Shown in pieces: positions 1-7,522 of a DNA stretch of 10,663 nt (position 1 is its first letter; each line of letters begins with the position of its first letter). Origin of the DNA: Deltaproteobacteria bacterium. Lineage in GTDB: Bacteria; Desulfobacterota_B; Binatia; UBA9968. Position numbers and translations under genes: made by a program. The DNA lies in the NCBI GenBank assembly GCA_022545745.1, contig JACZQL010000012.1, forward strand, positions 1 through 10,663. The letters run 5' to 3'. The notes beneath the pieces are model-generated. The model searched no databases, was not told the DNA's origin, and saw only the letters and a list, made by a program, of their open reading frames with translations.

Positions 1-726
1 GGAGAGTCCTACGGCCCGTTGCAATGATTCTACTTCCTGTGGTGTAAGAGGGTGGACCTCACCCACCGGTAGCGAACCCAGTCGGATGGGACCAAAACGC
101 GTCCGTACCAATTTTTCCACCGGGTAGCCCAAGGCCTCAAAGATCCTCCGTACCTCCCGATACCTTCCCTCGTGGAGCTCTATCTCTAACCAGGTCTTCT
201 TTCTCAACCGCTTCAGAATTCGCACCCTGGCAGGCGAAGTAACGCCGTCCTGGAGTCGAATGCCTGCTCGCAATCGTTTGAGATCCCTATCAGTAGATGC
301 ACCGTTGATCTTGACTTCGTAAACCTTTTTCACCTCATAGCGGGGATGGCTCAGCCGGTAAGCCAGCTCGCCATGATTCGTCAGAAGGAGGAGACCAGAG
401 GAGTTGTAATCCAACCGCCCCACAGGAAAAACTCGTCTTGCTTTCCCAAGGGGTTTTAACCAGTCTCCCAGGTTGGGGCGGCCCTTTGGATCGCCTATGG
501 AAGTAATCATCCTCAGCGGCTTATGGAACGAATAGTAAAAGCGTTTTTGCGATTGAAGAACAAGCCGGCCATCGACCTTTATTTTGTCCCTATCCGCATT
601 AGCGAGAGTGCCTAGCTTGCGAACCACGGTGCCGTTAATCGTCACACGCCCCTCGAGGATCCATCCCTCGGCTTCCCGCCTGGACGCCCAACCGGCGCGG
701 GCAATGATTTTTTGCAGACGTTCCAT
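1..726 (-). CDS. rluB: 23S rRNA pseudouridine synthase, RsuA/RluB family (3' end outside window)
   Basis: Predicted to isomerise a uridine in 23S rRNA to pseudouridine (RluB-type, helix 89 region near position 2605 in E. coli) during large-subunit maturation in the cytoplasm. The frame is open for 242 codons to the window edge without a stop. Residues 1-48 form an S4 RNA-binding domain (MERLQKIIARAGWASRREAE). The catalytic motif VGRLDYNSSGLLLLTN spans 102-117, with Asp106 as the expected nucleophile. The C-terminal family motif EGRYREVRRIFEALGYPV lies at 186-203. Bacterial RluB proteins are often about 240-290 residues, so little is missing. The ATG at 726 has no clear Shine-Dalgarno sequence; in-frame TTG codons lie 12 and 18 bases upstream but have no better site. 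It sits 68 bases after scpB, and scpA-scpB-rluB is a widely conserved neighbourhood. RluE/RluF/RsuA are alternative subfamilies, but the scpB linkage favours RluB. Confidence 0.93.
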   Translation of the reverse strand, partial: MERLQKIIARAGWASRREAEGWILEGRVTINGTVVRKLGTLANADRDKIKVDGRLVLQSQKRFYYSFHKPLRMITSIGDPKGRPNLGDWLKPLGKARRVFPVGRLDYNSSGLLLLTNHGELAYRLSHPRYEVKKVYEVKINGASTDRDLKRLRAGIRLQDGVTSPARVRILKRLRKKTWLEIELHEGRYREVRRIFEALGYPVEKLVRTRFGPIRLGSLPVGEVHPLTPQEVESLQRAVGLS

Positions 727-794
727 GACGACAGTCAATGACAAAGGGTGAATCGTTTTTACCCCGCAAACCACCATTTCTTACTGATTACACT

Positions 795-1382
795 CTATTC
801 GTTACTGTCTACTTTCGACTCTTCTGCGGGCAGGGTGTTCTGCTCGGGGATCTGGGGTTGGGTAATCTCTTCCATCTCCTTAAGTGTCGGTAGCCCCGTT
901 AAGTCCTTGAGATTGAAGAGTTCCAAGAATTCCCGGGTAGTGCCGTAAAGAAAGGGCTTTCCCGGGACATCTTTGCGCCCGACGATTCGGACCCATTGCC
1001 GCGCCAAAAGTGTCCCAATAATCCCGTCAACACTGACCCCACGAATATGTTCAATCTCACCCCGAGTGATGGGTTGCTTGTAAGCAACGATGGCCAGGGT
1101 CTCCAAGGTGGGTTTGCTCATCCTTGCCGCTTTTGACCGAAATAATGTTCTTATCCAGTCCGAGTTTTCCTTGGGAGTCCTCAGCTGGTATCCTCCCCCC
1201 ACTTCAACCAATCGGATCCCCCTCTCCTGTGTCTCATACTCGGACTGGAGATCCTCGATGGCGGAGAGGATCTCCTTTTTCTCAACTCCTTCAATGACTG
1301 CACTTAACCGGTCCAGATTCAGTATAGCTTCAGATACGAGCAGCAGGCTCTCAATAACGGACTTCAATTTTTCACGCTCCAT
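795..1382 (-). CDS. scpB: Segregation and condensation protein B (SMC kleisin partner)
   Basis: ScpB binds the kleisin ScpA as a dimer and, with SMC, forms the bacterial condensin that compacts and segregates the chromosome. The frame holds two winged-helix regions. Family motifs are clear: KPTLETLAIVAYKQPITRGE at 90-109, followed by IRGV, and GRKDVPGKPFLYGTT at 135-149. The last 25 residues are a polar Glu/Gln-rich tail, common and variable in the family. I chose the ATG at 1382 (195 aa) because GGAGAGGA at 1391-1398 sits 8 bases upstream. The ATG at 1388 would leave only 2 bases of spacing. A longer reading from 1433 adds an Arg/Glu-rich leader (RWRRSWPERERERK) that lies wholly inside scpA and looks artefactual. 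The gene overlaps the end of scpA by 11 bases, so translation is probably coupled and keeps the two partners in balance. Confidence 0.95.
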   Translation of the reverse strand: MEREKLKSVIESLLLVSEAILNLDRLSAVIEGVEKKEILSAIEDLQSEYETQERGIRLVEVGGGYQLRTPKENSDWIRTLFRSKAARMSKPTLETLAIVAYKQPITRGEIEHIRGVSVDGIIGTLLARQWVRIVGRKDVPGKPFLYGTTREFLELFNLKDLTGLPTLKEMEEITQPQIPEQNTLPAEESKVDSNE

Positions 1383-2145
1383 GGCCATTTTCCTCTCCCG
1401 TTCCCTCTCCGGCCAACTTCTCCTCCATCTCATCGAGGGGCGTCACCGCCTCCACAACGATGGGGCCCATACGCTCTTCCTGAGTGACCGAGACTGCGCG
1501 CATCTTTATGAGTTCCAACAGGGCCAGGAAAGTCGCTACCAACTGCATTCTCGAGGACGCGTCCTCAAAGAGGGAATGGAATACCACTTTGGTTTTGCGA
1601 TGCAGCATGTCCAGGATGAAACTCATTTTCTCACGAACCGAAATCTCCTCCACCGTCACCAGGTGGACCTCTGCTTCGGGTAACCGCTCCAGGACCCGGT
1701 GAAAGGCCGCCATCAGGTCGAATAGGGAGACCTTCACGAAACCGTCTGGCTCAAATTCCGGCGTGGCCTCCGACGAACGGGTGAAAACATCACGATTTAA
1801 CAACTCGCGCTTTGCCAGGTCCTCCGAAGCCTCCTTATACCTCTGATACTCCAGCAGCCGCCGAATGAGCTCTTCACGTGGATCTCCCCCTTCATCCTCA
1901 TCCTCCTCTCCTTCCTCAGGGGGAAGCAACATCCGCGACTTGATATGAATGAGTGTCGACGCCATGATCAAAAACTCACCGGCAAGATCCAGGTTTAGGC
2001 CACGCATGACCTCTAGCGTCTCCAGGTATTGCTGGGTAATCAGAGCTATGGGAATATCGGCAATGCTGACCTCATTCTTTTTAATTAAATGGAGCAGGAG
2101 GTCCAGTGGCCCTTCATAGGCTTCCAATTGAACATTCATGGGCAT
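1372..2145 (-). CDS. scpA: Segregation and condensation protein A (kleisin)
   Basis: ScpA is the kleisin that bridges the SMC ATPase heads and recruits ScpB in bacterial condensin, acting on the nucleoid. The 257-residue product is a normal family length. The N-terminal SMC-neck-binding region carries the signature YEGPLDLLLHLI at 10-21 and the helix EFLIMASTLIHIKSRMLLP at 57-75. A strongly acidic loop (EEGEEDEDEGGD, 77-88) follows; loops of this sort are common at this point in ScpA. The central ScpB-binding region is around 90-160, and the C-terminal winged helix that contacts the SMC head has RMQLVATFLALLELIKM at 199-215. The ATG at 2145 is preferred over the one at 2139 because AAGGA lies 6 bases upstream of it. 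It starts 33 bases after the trpS stop and overlaps scpB at its own 3' end. Confidence 0.96.
   Translation of the reverse strand: MPMNVQLEAYEGPLDLLLHLIKKNEVSIADIPIALITQQYLETLEVMRGLNLDLAGEFLIMASTLIHIKSRMLLPPEEGEEDEDEGGDPREELIRRLLEYQRYKEASEDLAKRELLNRDVFTRSSEATPEFEPDGFVKVSLFDLMAAFHRVLERLPEAEVHLVTVEEISVREKMSFILDMLHRKTKVVFHSLFEDASSRMQLVATFLALLELIKMRAVSVTQEERMGPIVVEAVTPLDEMEEKLAGEGTGEENGHGA
1391..1398 (-). promoter_or_regulatory. Shine-Dalgarno site that decides the scpB start
   Basis: Reads GGAGAGGA on the minus strand and lies inside the 3' end of scpA. Its 8-base spacing to the ATG at 1382 is near optimal, while spacing to the ATG at 1388 is only 2 bases. It therefore argues for the shorter ScpB and for coupled translation with scpA. 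Confidence 0.6.
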
Positions 2146-2151
2146 GGCTTG

Positions 2152-2161
2152 TCCTTCCCCC
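2152..2161 (-). promoter_or_regulatory. Strong Shine-Dalgarno site of scpA
   Basis: Reads GGGGGAAGGA on the minus strand, 6 bases before the ATG at 2145. It is the best ribosome binding site in the window, in the 33-base gap after trpS. It favours the first of the two nearby ATG codons (2145 rather than 2139). Confidence 0.7.
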
Positions 2162-2178
2162 TCTCAAAGGTTCGGCCG

Positions 2179-3156
2179 TCACAGTGAGAGCGCGTCCCGA
2201 ACCTCTTCCATAGTCTTAGCTGCCACTTTTTTCGCGGATCGATTTCCCTCGGCGAGTACATCCTCTACATAACTTGGCCGACGCTCATAATCCGCCCTCT
2301 TTTCTTGGAACGGCTCCAACTGCGAGATGACGTGCTTAATCATGACCTTTTTGCAATCCAAGCAACCTATTTTCGCTGTACGGCAACCCTGGGACACCTC
2401 CGCTATTTCCTGGGGCGTAGAGTAAATCTTATGAAGCTCAAAGGCAGGACATTTCTCAGGATCACCCGGGTCATTCCTTCTGACCCGTGCCGGGTCGGTT
2501 ATCATGCGACTGAGCTTTTTATCAATCTGTTTAGGAGGATCCGAAAGAAAGACGGCATTATTATAACTTTTGCTCATCTTGCGCCCATCCAGACCGGGGA
2601 GCCTCTGAGTTTCTGTTAATAGAACCTCCGGTTCTGGAAATATGGGACGATAGATCTGATTAAACCGGCGGACAATCTCCCGGGTGAGCTCAACATGAGG
2701 CGCCTGGTCAACACCCACCGGGACCTTGTTGGCCTTGTACATGATAATATCAGCCGCCTGCAGGACTGGATACCCCAAGAACCCGTAAGTGGAGAGGTCC
2801 CGACCCTCCATTTCTCGCATCTGTTCCTTATAGGTGGGATTTCGCTCCAACCAGGGAACCGGAGTAATCATAGAGAGCAAAAGATGAAGCTCCGCGTGTT
2901 CCTTGATATCGGATTGGCGAAATAGGACGCAGCGCTTTGGATCCAATCCAACGGATAGCCAGTCCAACACCATCTCGACCGTATTGGCCTTGATTCGCTG
3001 GGGAGAGAGGTAATCGGTGGTGAGGGCATGCCAATCGGCAACAAAAAAGAAACACCGATACTTGTCTTGTAATCGGAGCCAGTTCATCAGGGCCCCATGG
3101 AGGTGACCCAGATGGAGGGGCCCCGTGGGGCGTGTCCCGCTAACGATGGTATCCAT
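2179..3156 (-). CDS. trpS: Tryptophanyl-tRNA synthetase with a four-Cys, probable [4Fe-4S], motif
   Basis: Class I aminoacyl-tRNA synthetase that charges tRNA(Trp) with tryptophan using ATP, in the cytoplasm. The 325-residue length is typical of bacterial TrpRS. The HIGH-type motif is HLGH at 15-18 (in TRPTGPLHLGHLHGAL) and KMSKS is at 193-197 (GRKMSKSYNN), both intact. The Rossmann core also shows QAADIIMYKANKVPVGVDQ at 133-151. The C-terminal anticodon-binding part holds Cys236, Cys258, Cys265 and Cys268, a C-x21-C-x6-C-x2-C pattern. This closely matches the C-x22-C-x6-C-x2-C cluster site known from Thermotoga maritima TrpRS; cluster binding here is inferred, not shown. The ATG at 3156 has TAGGA 9 bases upstream, and that TAG is also the stop codon of the M50 gene, so the two are probably translationally coupled. 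Confidence 0.97.
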   Translation of the reverse strand: MDTIVSGTRPTGPLHLGHLHGALMNWLRLQDKYRCFFFVADWHALTTDYLSPQRIKANTVEMVLDWLSVGLDPKRCVLFRQSDIKEHAELHLLLSMITPVPWLERNPTYKEQMREMEGRDLSTYGFLGYPVLQAADIIMYKANKVPVGVDQAPHVELTREIVRRFNQIYRPIFPEPEVLLTETQRLPGLDGRKMSKSYNNAVFLSDPPKQIDKKLSRMITDPARVRRNDPGDPEKCPAFELHKIYSTPQEIAEVSQGCRTAKIGCLDCKKVMIKHVISQLEPFQEKRADYERRPSYVEDVLAEGNRSAKKVAAKTMEEVRDALSL

Positions 3157-3165
3157 TTTGTTCTG

Positions 3166-3170
3166 TCCTA
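3166..3170 (-). promoter_or_regulatory. Shine-Dalgarno site of trpS sharing the upstream stop codon
   Basis: Minus-strand TAGGA, 9 bases before the trpS ATG. Its first three bases are the TAG stop of the M50 protease gene, so ribosomes ending there sit on the trpS initiation site. This suggests stop-restart coupling between the two genes. Confidence 0.5.
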
Positions 3171-3839
3171 CGCCAATCCAACCATTAACCTGAGAAACAA
3201 ATGAACAAAGTGGACTAGTGGAGATAAAACTGCGTCCAATAGGTGGCTCATCAATAACACCACAATAATTAAAAACCCATAGGGCTCAACTCGTGCCACT
3301 GTGGTGGAATAGGGTTCCGGCAAGAGCCCAACCAGGACCCTCCCCCCATCCAAGGGTGGGATGGGAAAGGTATTAAAGACTGCCAATACGATATTGATCC
3401 TGGCGCTGGCATGAAGCATATAAATCAGGGGAATCACAACAATAGAAGCAAGGGACCCATCCCTGGGTAGATCCAGCGAGACGAGGATTTTGAGTAACAA
3501 AAAGCTTACCAAGGCCAAAATGATATTAGTGGCCGGACCTGCCAAAGCAACCCAGATCATGTCCCTTTTAGGATTTCGCAAATTTTGGAAATTGACAGGG
3601 ACCGGCTTGGCATAGCCGAATAGAAAGGGAGCATGAGCAATGACCAAAAGCAGGGGTAAGATGACGGTACCGAAGAGATCGATATGGGAGATCGGGTTCA
3701 GCGTCAAGCGGCCCATCCGGGCCGCCGTTGGATCGCCCAGCCGAAAGGCTACCCAACCATGGGCCACCTCATGGAACACAATGGCCGCTAGGATCGGTAT
3801 GGCCCATATGGATATCCGCTGCACATACTCGGCAATCAT
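3168..3839 (-). CDS. Site-2 protease family (M50) membrane zinc metalloprotease
   Basis: Polytopic inner-membrane protease of the short, PDZ-less YwhC-like M50 group; such enzymes cleave substrates within the membrane, but the substrate here is unknown. The metal-binding HEVAH (HExxH) lies at 23-27 in the first hydrophobic segment. The second active-site motif, NTFPIPPLDGG, is at 156-166, with Asp164 as the third zinc ligand. The family motif GYAKPVPVN is at 75-83. Hydrophobic stretches near 8-30, 57-73, 94-120, 131-160 and 185-205 suggest four to six membrane segments. The 223-residue length is normal. The ATG at 3839 is the only sensible start, because an in-frame TAA lies three codons upstream. 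No proper Shine-Dalgarno is present. The gene follows xerD after 65 bases and ends 11 bases before trpS, a pairing I recall from several phyla. Confidence 0.92.
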   Translation of the reverse strand: MIAEYVQRISIWAIPILAAIVFHEVAHGWVAFRLGDPTAARMGRLTLNPISHIDLFGTVILPLLLVIAHAPFLFGYAKPVPVNFQNLRNPKRDMIWVALAGPATNIILALVSFLLLKILVSLDLPRDGSLASIVVIPLIYMLHASARINIVLAVFNTFPIPPLDGGRVLVGLLPEPYSTTVARVEPYGFLIIVVLLMSHLLDAVLSPLVHFVHLFLRLMVGLA

Positions 3840-3845
3840 CTCTAA

Positions 3846-3874
3846 TTAATACGGCACTCCATAGCAAAAGACAA
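3846..3874 (-). promoter_or_regulatory. Candidate sigma-70-type promoter before the M50 protease gene
   Basis: In the 65-base gap between xerD and the M50 gene, minus-strand TTGTCT (3869-3874) and TATTAA (3846-3851) are separated by exactly 17 bases. Each hexamer matches the consensus at four of six positions. A start 7 bases past the -10 would fall on the A of the ATG at 3839, giving a leaderless message, which would fit the absence of a Shine-Dalgarno. Matches this weak also arise by chance in AT-rich gaps. No terminator hairpin is visible in the gap. Confidence 0.25.
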
Positions 3875-3904
3875 GAAAAGCCGAGGCAAATGAGGTATTT
3901 CCGC

Positions 3905-4825
3905 TCACCCACCGGTGCCGTTGGTCCGCTCACGGGGATGGAATCGTCGATGCACCTGCTTCAAGTGAGCCCGGTTAATATGGGTATAGATTTGAGTGGT
4001 GGAAATATCCGAATGGCCTAACATGGATTGAACCGCGCGCAAGTCGGCCCCGCCCTCCAACAGGTGAGTGGCGAAGGAGTGGCGCAGGGTATGCGGCGTT
4101 ACTTTTTTTTCGATGCCAGCCGCCAGGGCATAACGACGAATCAGCTTCCAAAAGCCCTGACGGGTCAAGGCCTTACCCGAACGGGTCAGAAACAACACGG
4201 AACTGGTCCGCCTCTGGAGCAATTTGGGTCTCACCTCTCTCAGGTACACTCGAAGCCGCTCATCAGCCCATCTTCCGAAGGGCAAGACTCGAACTTTTCC
4301 ACCTTTCCCACGCACGGTCAGGTAGTCCCCTTCGAGATTGATCTGTTGCGTGGGCAAGCTCACCAGCTCTGAGACTCGGAGGCCAGTAGCGTAAAGAAAT
4401 TCCAGCATGGCCCGATCCCTCAATCCTAACAGGGTAGAAGGATTCGGCTGATTCAATAATCTTTCCACATCATCATGGGTCAAGGTCGTGGGGAGCCTTC
4501 TTGATTCTACCGGCAACAACAAACGGGGCACCGGATTTTCTTGAATGATCCGTTCCTTTTCTAAAAATCGATAAAACTGGCGCAGGGCAACCAGGTTGCG
4601 AGTGATGGAGCGGACACTCAGCCCGGTCTCACGAAGGGACGAAAAGTACGTCCGTAATTGGCTACCGTTTCCCTCTGGCCAAGACTTAACCCCGTTTGCC
4701 GCTAAAAAATTGGCAAGCCTATTGAGATCCCGACTATAGGCCTCCAGTGTATTTCTGGCTAGCCCTTTTTCCACCGCCAGCATGTTGAGAAAGGAATCAA
4801 TGGCTGGACTAAGCGACTCTGGCAT
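3905..4825 (-). CDS. xerD: Site-specific tyrosine recombinase XerD
   Basis: Tyrosine recombinase that resolves chromosome dimers at dif near the division septum, normally with XerC and under FtsK control. The 306-residue product has an N-terminal SAM-like core-binding domain (about 8-95) and a C-terminal catalytic domain (about 112-295). All catalytic residues are visible: Arg150 (ATGLRVSELVSL), Lys174 (VRGKGGK), His245 and Arg248 (HTLRHSFATHLL), His271 (LGHSDISTTQ) and the nucleophile Tyr280 (IYTHI). The ending (VHRRFHPRER) resembles XerD more than XerC. The start at 4825 overlaps the glnD stop by 17 bases, and no strong Shine-Dalgarno is seen, so translation may be coupled to glnD. Its setting among housekeeping genes, with no attachment sites or phage genes, makes a mobile-element integrase unlikely. 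No xerC is present in the window. Confidence 0.95.
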   Translation of the reverse strand: MPESLSPAIDSFLNMLAVEKGLARNTLEAYSRDLNRLANFLAANGVKSWPEGNGSQLRTYFSSLRETGLSVRSITRNLVALRQFYRFLEKERIIQENPVPRLLLPVESRRLPTTLTHDDVERLLNQPNPSTLLGLRDRAMLEFLYATGLRVSELVSLPTQQINLEGDYLTVRGKGGKVRVLPFGRWADERLRVYLREVRPKLLQRRTSSVLFLTRSGKALTRQGFWKLIRRYALAAGIEKKVTPHTLRHSFATHLLEGGADLRAVQSMLGHSDISTTQIYTHINRAHLKQVHRRFHPRERTNGTGG

Positions 4826-7499
4826 CGTTTGAGCTCAGACTTTCTATCAGTTTCTGCCGGATCGACTCCAGTTGCTCATTGTCTTCGATCTTTCTGCGCT
4901 TCCCATCCGTGATGTAGAAAACGTCGGCCACTTGATCCACATTGGTCGATATCTTGGCTAAATGGATCCAGATCCCCAGCTGGTGCAGTGCGAAGGTTAT
5001 TGCAAATAGAACGCCAGTCCGATCCTGTGTGTAGACTTCAATAATAGAAAAATCATCCGAACCACGGTTGTCGAACTGAATCACCGTAGGAACACGAGGC
5101 GCGGGCCTCTTTTTGAAGAGCAGAGGGCTTCCCGATTCTTCAACCAGGCGTGCGATATCCACCGTGCCTGTCAGAACACCTTCCAGGGTGTCTTGAACCC
5201 TAGCCCACTTGCTTTCCTCCATGACGACTTCAGGCCTGCCTAAATGAGAAATACGAAACACATCCAGGATCAATCCGTCCCGTCGCGTGTTGATTCGAGC
5301 ACTTAGTATGTCGAGCCCCATGGAAGCAAAGATCCCGGTGATTTGAGCAAACAATCCGGAACGGTCTTGAGTACAGACAGCCATTTCAGTGTATTCCCGC
5401 TCAGGAAAATGGCGCACACTACAAAGAAACAGTTGATTCGAATATTGCTCCAACAACTTTAAGTGAATAGGCATTTCCTCCTCTGGGGTGGTCAGGAAAT
5501 ACCGGTCGGTCATATTCTCGAAAAAAGCCTGGATTCGTTCCGGAGAGTACTCGGCCGAGAGTTCCTCTTTGAGCCGCGTCTGAATCCGTCGGATTTTTGA
5601 CTGACTATCGGCCCTGCGAAACGCGCCCTTCTCCAAATCCTCCAAGACTCTGAGGGAACGGACAAAGAGATCCTCGAGCAACGAGGCCTTCCAATTGTTC
5701 CATACCCCAGGGGCCACGGCATTGATGTCGGCATAGGTGAGGAGGTAGAGCATTTTCAGCTTGCTCACGCTTCCCACGGATTGGGCAAAGTCAATGACCT
5801 GTTCTTCGTCGTCGATATCCCGTCGGAACGCCATATGCGACAAGACCAGGTGCTGGAGCACCAGGAAGGACAACTGGACCCGATTATCAACGTTGAGTCC
5901 AAGCCTGCGGGCGATCTTTGTCGCGGTACGACTTCCAATCTGGGAATGGTTACCTCCATGGCCTTTTCCGATGTCATGGAACAAGATGCCAAGAATGAGG
6001 ACCTCGACCTTGTCCACCTCTCGCGCGAGTTGGGTCAACAGCGGCAGGTTTTCACGAGAATTCCCTGCCCTCAGAGACTCGAACTCCTTTACGGCTCTCA
6101 GGGAGTGCTGGTCCACGGTGTAGATATGGTAGAGATCATGTTGTACCATGCACAGGACCCGACCGAATTCGGGGATAAACTCGTCCAGCACTCCACATCG
6201 GTGCATCTCCACCAGAGTCTCATAGACCCGTTCAGGCCCCCTTAGAATTTGCAGGAACGCCGCATTGGGTTTCGCCCAACGGCGGAATTTCCCGTCGATC
6301 AGGCTGAGATGATCGCGAAGCACCTTGCGGGTCTCCTGATTGATCTCGACCCGATTCCGTTGCACGTCCTCGAACACGGACATCATGAGTTCTGGATAGG
6401 TATCCAAAATCTCTGGACGGGTAATGGAAAGCGCCCCCCTGGAGAAATGGACCCCCGGTCGAATCTCCCTACCTGCTGTTAGGGTTCTTCGGTGATAGAA
6501 ATCGGGACCCTCGGTTGCACGGTGGAGGACGAGGGAAGTCACTCGACTGATTTGAGCGGCATGGAGGTAGTAGGCCCGCATGAAGGCCTCTACTCCCTTG
6601 ATGTTTCGGTCATCTTCATAACCCAGGTTAACAGCCACCTTTTCCTGCAACTCAAAGGTGAGTTGATCCTGATGGGCCCCAGAGGAGAAATGGGTTTCAT
6701 TCCTGACGCGCCAGAGAAAATCCTGCGAGCTCTTCAACTCGGAGAGATCTGTTGAGTTCAGTACGCTCTTGGATTCCAATTCATCAAGATGGTTTACGTT
6801 CCATCGTGTCTTGGACACCCATAGTGCGGTGTGTATATCCCTCAACCCGCCTTCTCCTTCTTTGACATCAGGCTCTGAAAGATAGACAGATCCCCCGTAA
6901 CGCTCATGTCGGAGGTGGTTCTCCTCGATCTTTTTGCGGATAAAACGATCCCCCGATATTCCGGAAAATTGACCCTGGATGGCACCCTTGAGGTCCGTAT
7001 ACAGCTGACGGTCACCGGACAGAAAACGAGCATCAATCATGGCCGTCTTGACGTTCATATCCCTGTTACCGAGGCGGACAGACTCGGCAATACTTCGGAT
7101 AGCGTGACCCACCTGAAGCCCCGAATCCCAAAGGGCGTATAGAATCGTCTCCGCTACTGTCTCCACAAAGGGAGTCACCTTCCAAATATGGACAAAAAGA
7201 AGATCGATGTCGGACTGAGGGTTGAGCTCGCCCCGACCGTATCCACCCTGGGCAATCACCGTGCAACGTGTGTTCAAGCTGGGGTAACGATTGACATAGT
7301 CCCTGCTGGCCGACTCAAAGAGGGTAGCGATCAGGTGATCCATCATACCCGTGTAGGCCGAAACAATTTCATTCCCTCCGGCCCCATCCCGGTGAGCCTC
7401 CAAAAGGATCTCCTGGCCTTTCCGAATGTAGGCACGAGCCGCACGGGTCGGGTCCAATTCGGTCGGTTCCAACAGCGTTTTCCAATTCATCAGGTCCAT
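4809..7499 (-). CDS. glnD: [Protein-PII] uridylyltransferase / uridylyl-removing enzyme
   Basis: Bifunctional nitrogen sensor. It uridylylates PII proteins (GlnB/GlnK) when glutamine is low and removes UMP when glutamine is high, thereby steering glutamine synthetase and Ntr signalling in the cytoplasm. At 896 residues it is close to the E. coli enzyme. The nucleotidyltransferase domain has GGYGRGELNPQSDID at 85-99, with metal ligands Asp97 and Asp99. The helical linker carries KEGEGGLRDIHTALW at 213-227. The HD hydrolase domain has H465 (VDQHSL) and FHDIGKGHGG at 507-516, with His508-Asp509. Two glutamine-sensing ACT domains occupy about 703-780 (CTQDRSGLFAQITGIF) and 818-890 (YTQDRTGVLFAITFAL). 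The ATG at 7499 is fixed by a TGA three codons upstream. AGGAAAG is too far away to be ideal, but GAGTGATC just before the start could pair with the extended 16S 3' end. No PII, amtB or glnA gene is nearby. Confidence 0.97.
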   Translation of the reverse strand: MDLMNWKTLLEPTELDPTRAARAYIRKGQEILLEAHRDGAGGNEIVSAYTGMMDHLIATLFESASRDYVNRYPSLNTRCTVIAQGGYGRGELNPQSDIDLLFVHIWKVTPFVETVAETILYALWDSGLQVGHAIRSIAESVRLGNRDMNVKTAMIDARFLSGDRQLYTDLKGAIQGQFSGISGDRFIRKKIEENHLRHERYGGSVYLSEPDVKEGEGGLRDIHTALWVSKTRWNVNHLDELESKSVLNSTDLSELKSSQDFLWRVRNETHFSSGAHQDQLTFELQEKVAVNLGYEDDRNIKGVEAFMRAYYLHAAQISRVTSLVLHRATEGPDFYHRRTLTAGREIRPGVHFSRGALSITRPEILDTYPELMMSVFEDVQRNRVEINQETRKVLRDHLSLIDGKFRRWAKPNAAFLQILRGPERVYETLVEMHRCGVLDEFIPEFGRVLCMVQHDLYHIYTVDQHSLRAVKEFESLRAGNSRENLPLLTQLAREVDKVEVLILGILFHDIGKGHGGNHSQIGSRTATKIARRLGLNVDNRVQLSFLVLQHLVLSHMAFRRDIDDEEQVIDFAQSVGSVSKLKMLYLLTYADINAVAPGVWNNWKASLLEDLFVRSLRVLEDLEKGAFRRADSQSKIRRIQTRLKEELSAEYSPERIQAFFENMTDRYFLTTPEEEMPIHLKLLEQYSNQLFLCSVRHFPEREYTEMAVCTQDRSGLFAQITGIFASMGLDILSARINTRRDGLILDVFRISHLGRPEVVMEESKWARVQDTLEGVLTGTVDIARLVEESGSPLLFKKRPAPRVPTVIQFDNRGSDDFSIIEVYTQDRTGVLFAITFALHQLGIWIHLAKISTNVDQVADVFYITDGKRRKIEDNEQLESIRQKLIESLSSNDARVA

Positions 7500-7522
7500 G
7501 CTAGATCACTCGATTGTCTTTC

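Noticed and set aside
58..70. A 13-base exact direct repeat (CTCACCCACCGGT) also found at 3904-3916
   Set aside because: One such 13-base match is about what chance gives in a window of this size, and both copies lie mainly in coding sequence (rluB, xerD).
727..794. Possible hairpin or promoter in the 68-base scpB-rluB gap
   Set aside because: Only a 4-base GGGT/ACCC stem with an 11-base loop is seen, with no T-run and no convincing -35/-10 pair.
1383..1433. N-terminal extension of scpB (RWRRSWPERERERK...)
   Set aside because: It lies in the scpA coding sequence out of frame, has no family similarity, and the Shine-Dalgarno at 1391-1398 points to a start at 1382 (or 1388).
1090..1683. A 197-codon open frame on the plus strand
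   Set aside because: It lies antisense across scpB and scpA, whose family motifs are unmistakable. Its product is low in recognisable motifs, and it looks like a shadow of the opposite-strand codon pattern.
3840..3904. Terminator after xerD (GCCTCGGC followed by T-rich sequence, minus strand)
   Set aside because: The stem would be only three base pairs with a two-base loop, too weak for an intrinsic terminator.
3905..4825. Tyrosine recombinase as a phage or integrative-element integrase
   Set aside because: The sequence is XerD-like to its end, and the neighbours are core genes with no attachment repeats, tRNA target or phage genes.
5781..6245. Plus-strand frame of 154 codons inside glnD, plus several other plus-strand frames of about 75-130 codons
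   Set aside because: All lie antisense to complete conserved genes, have no recognisable domain, and are expected by chance opposite GC-moderate genes.
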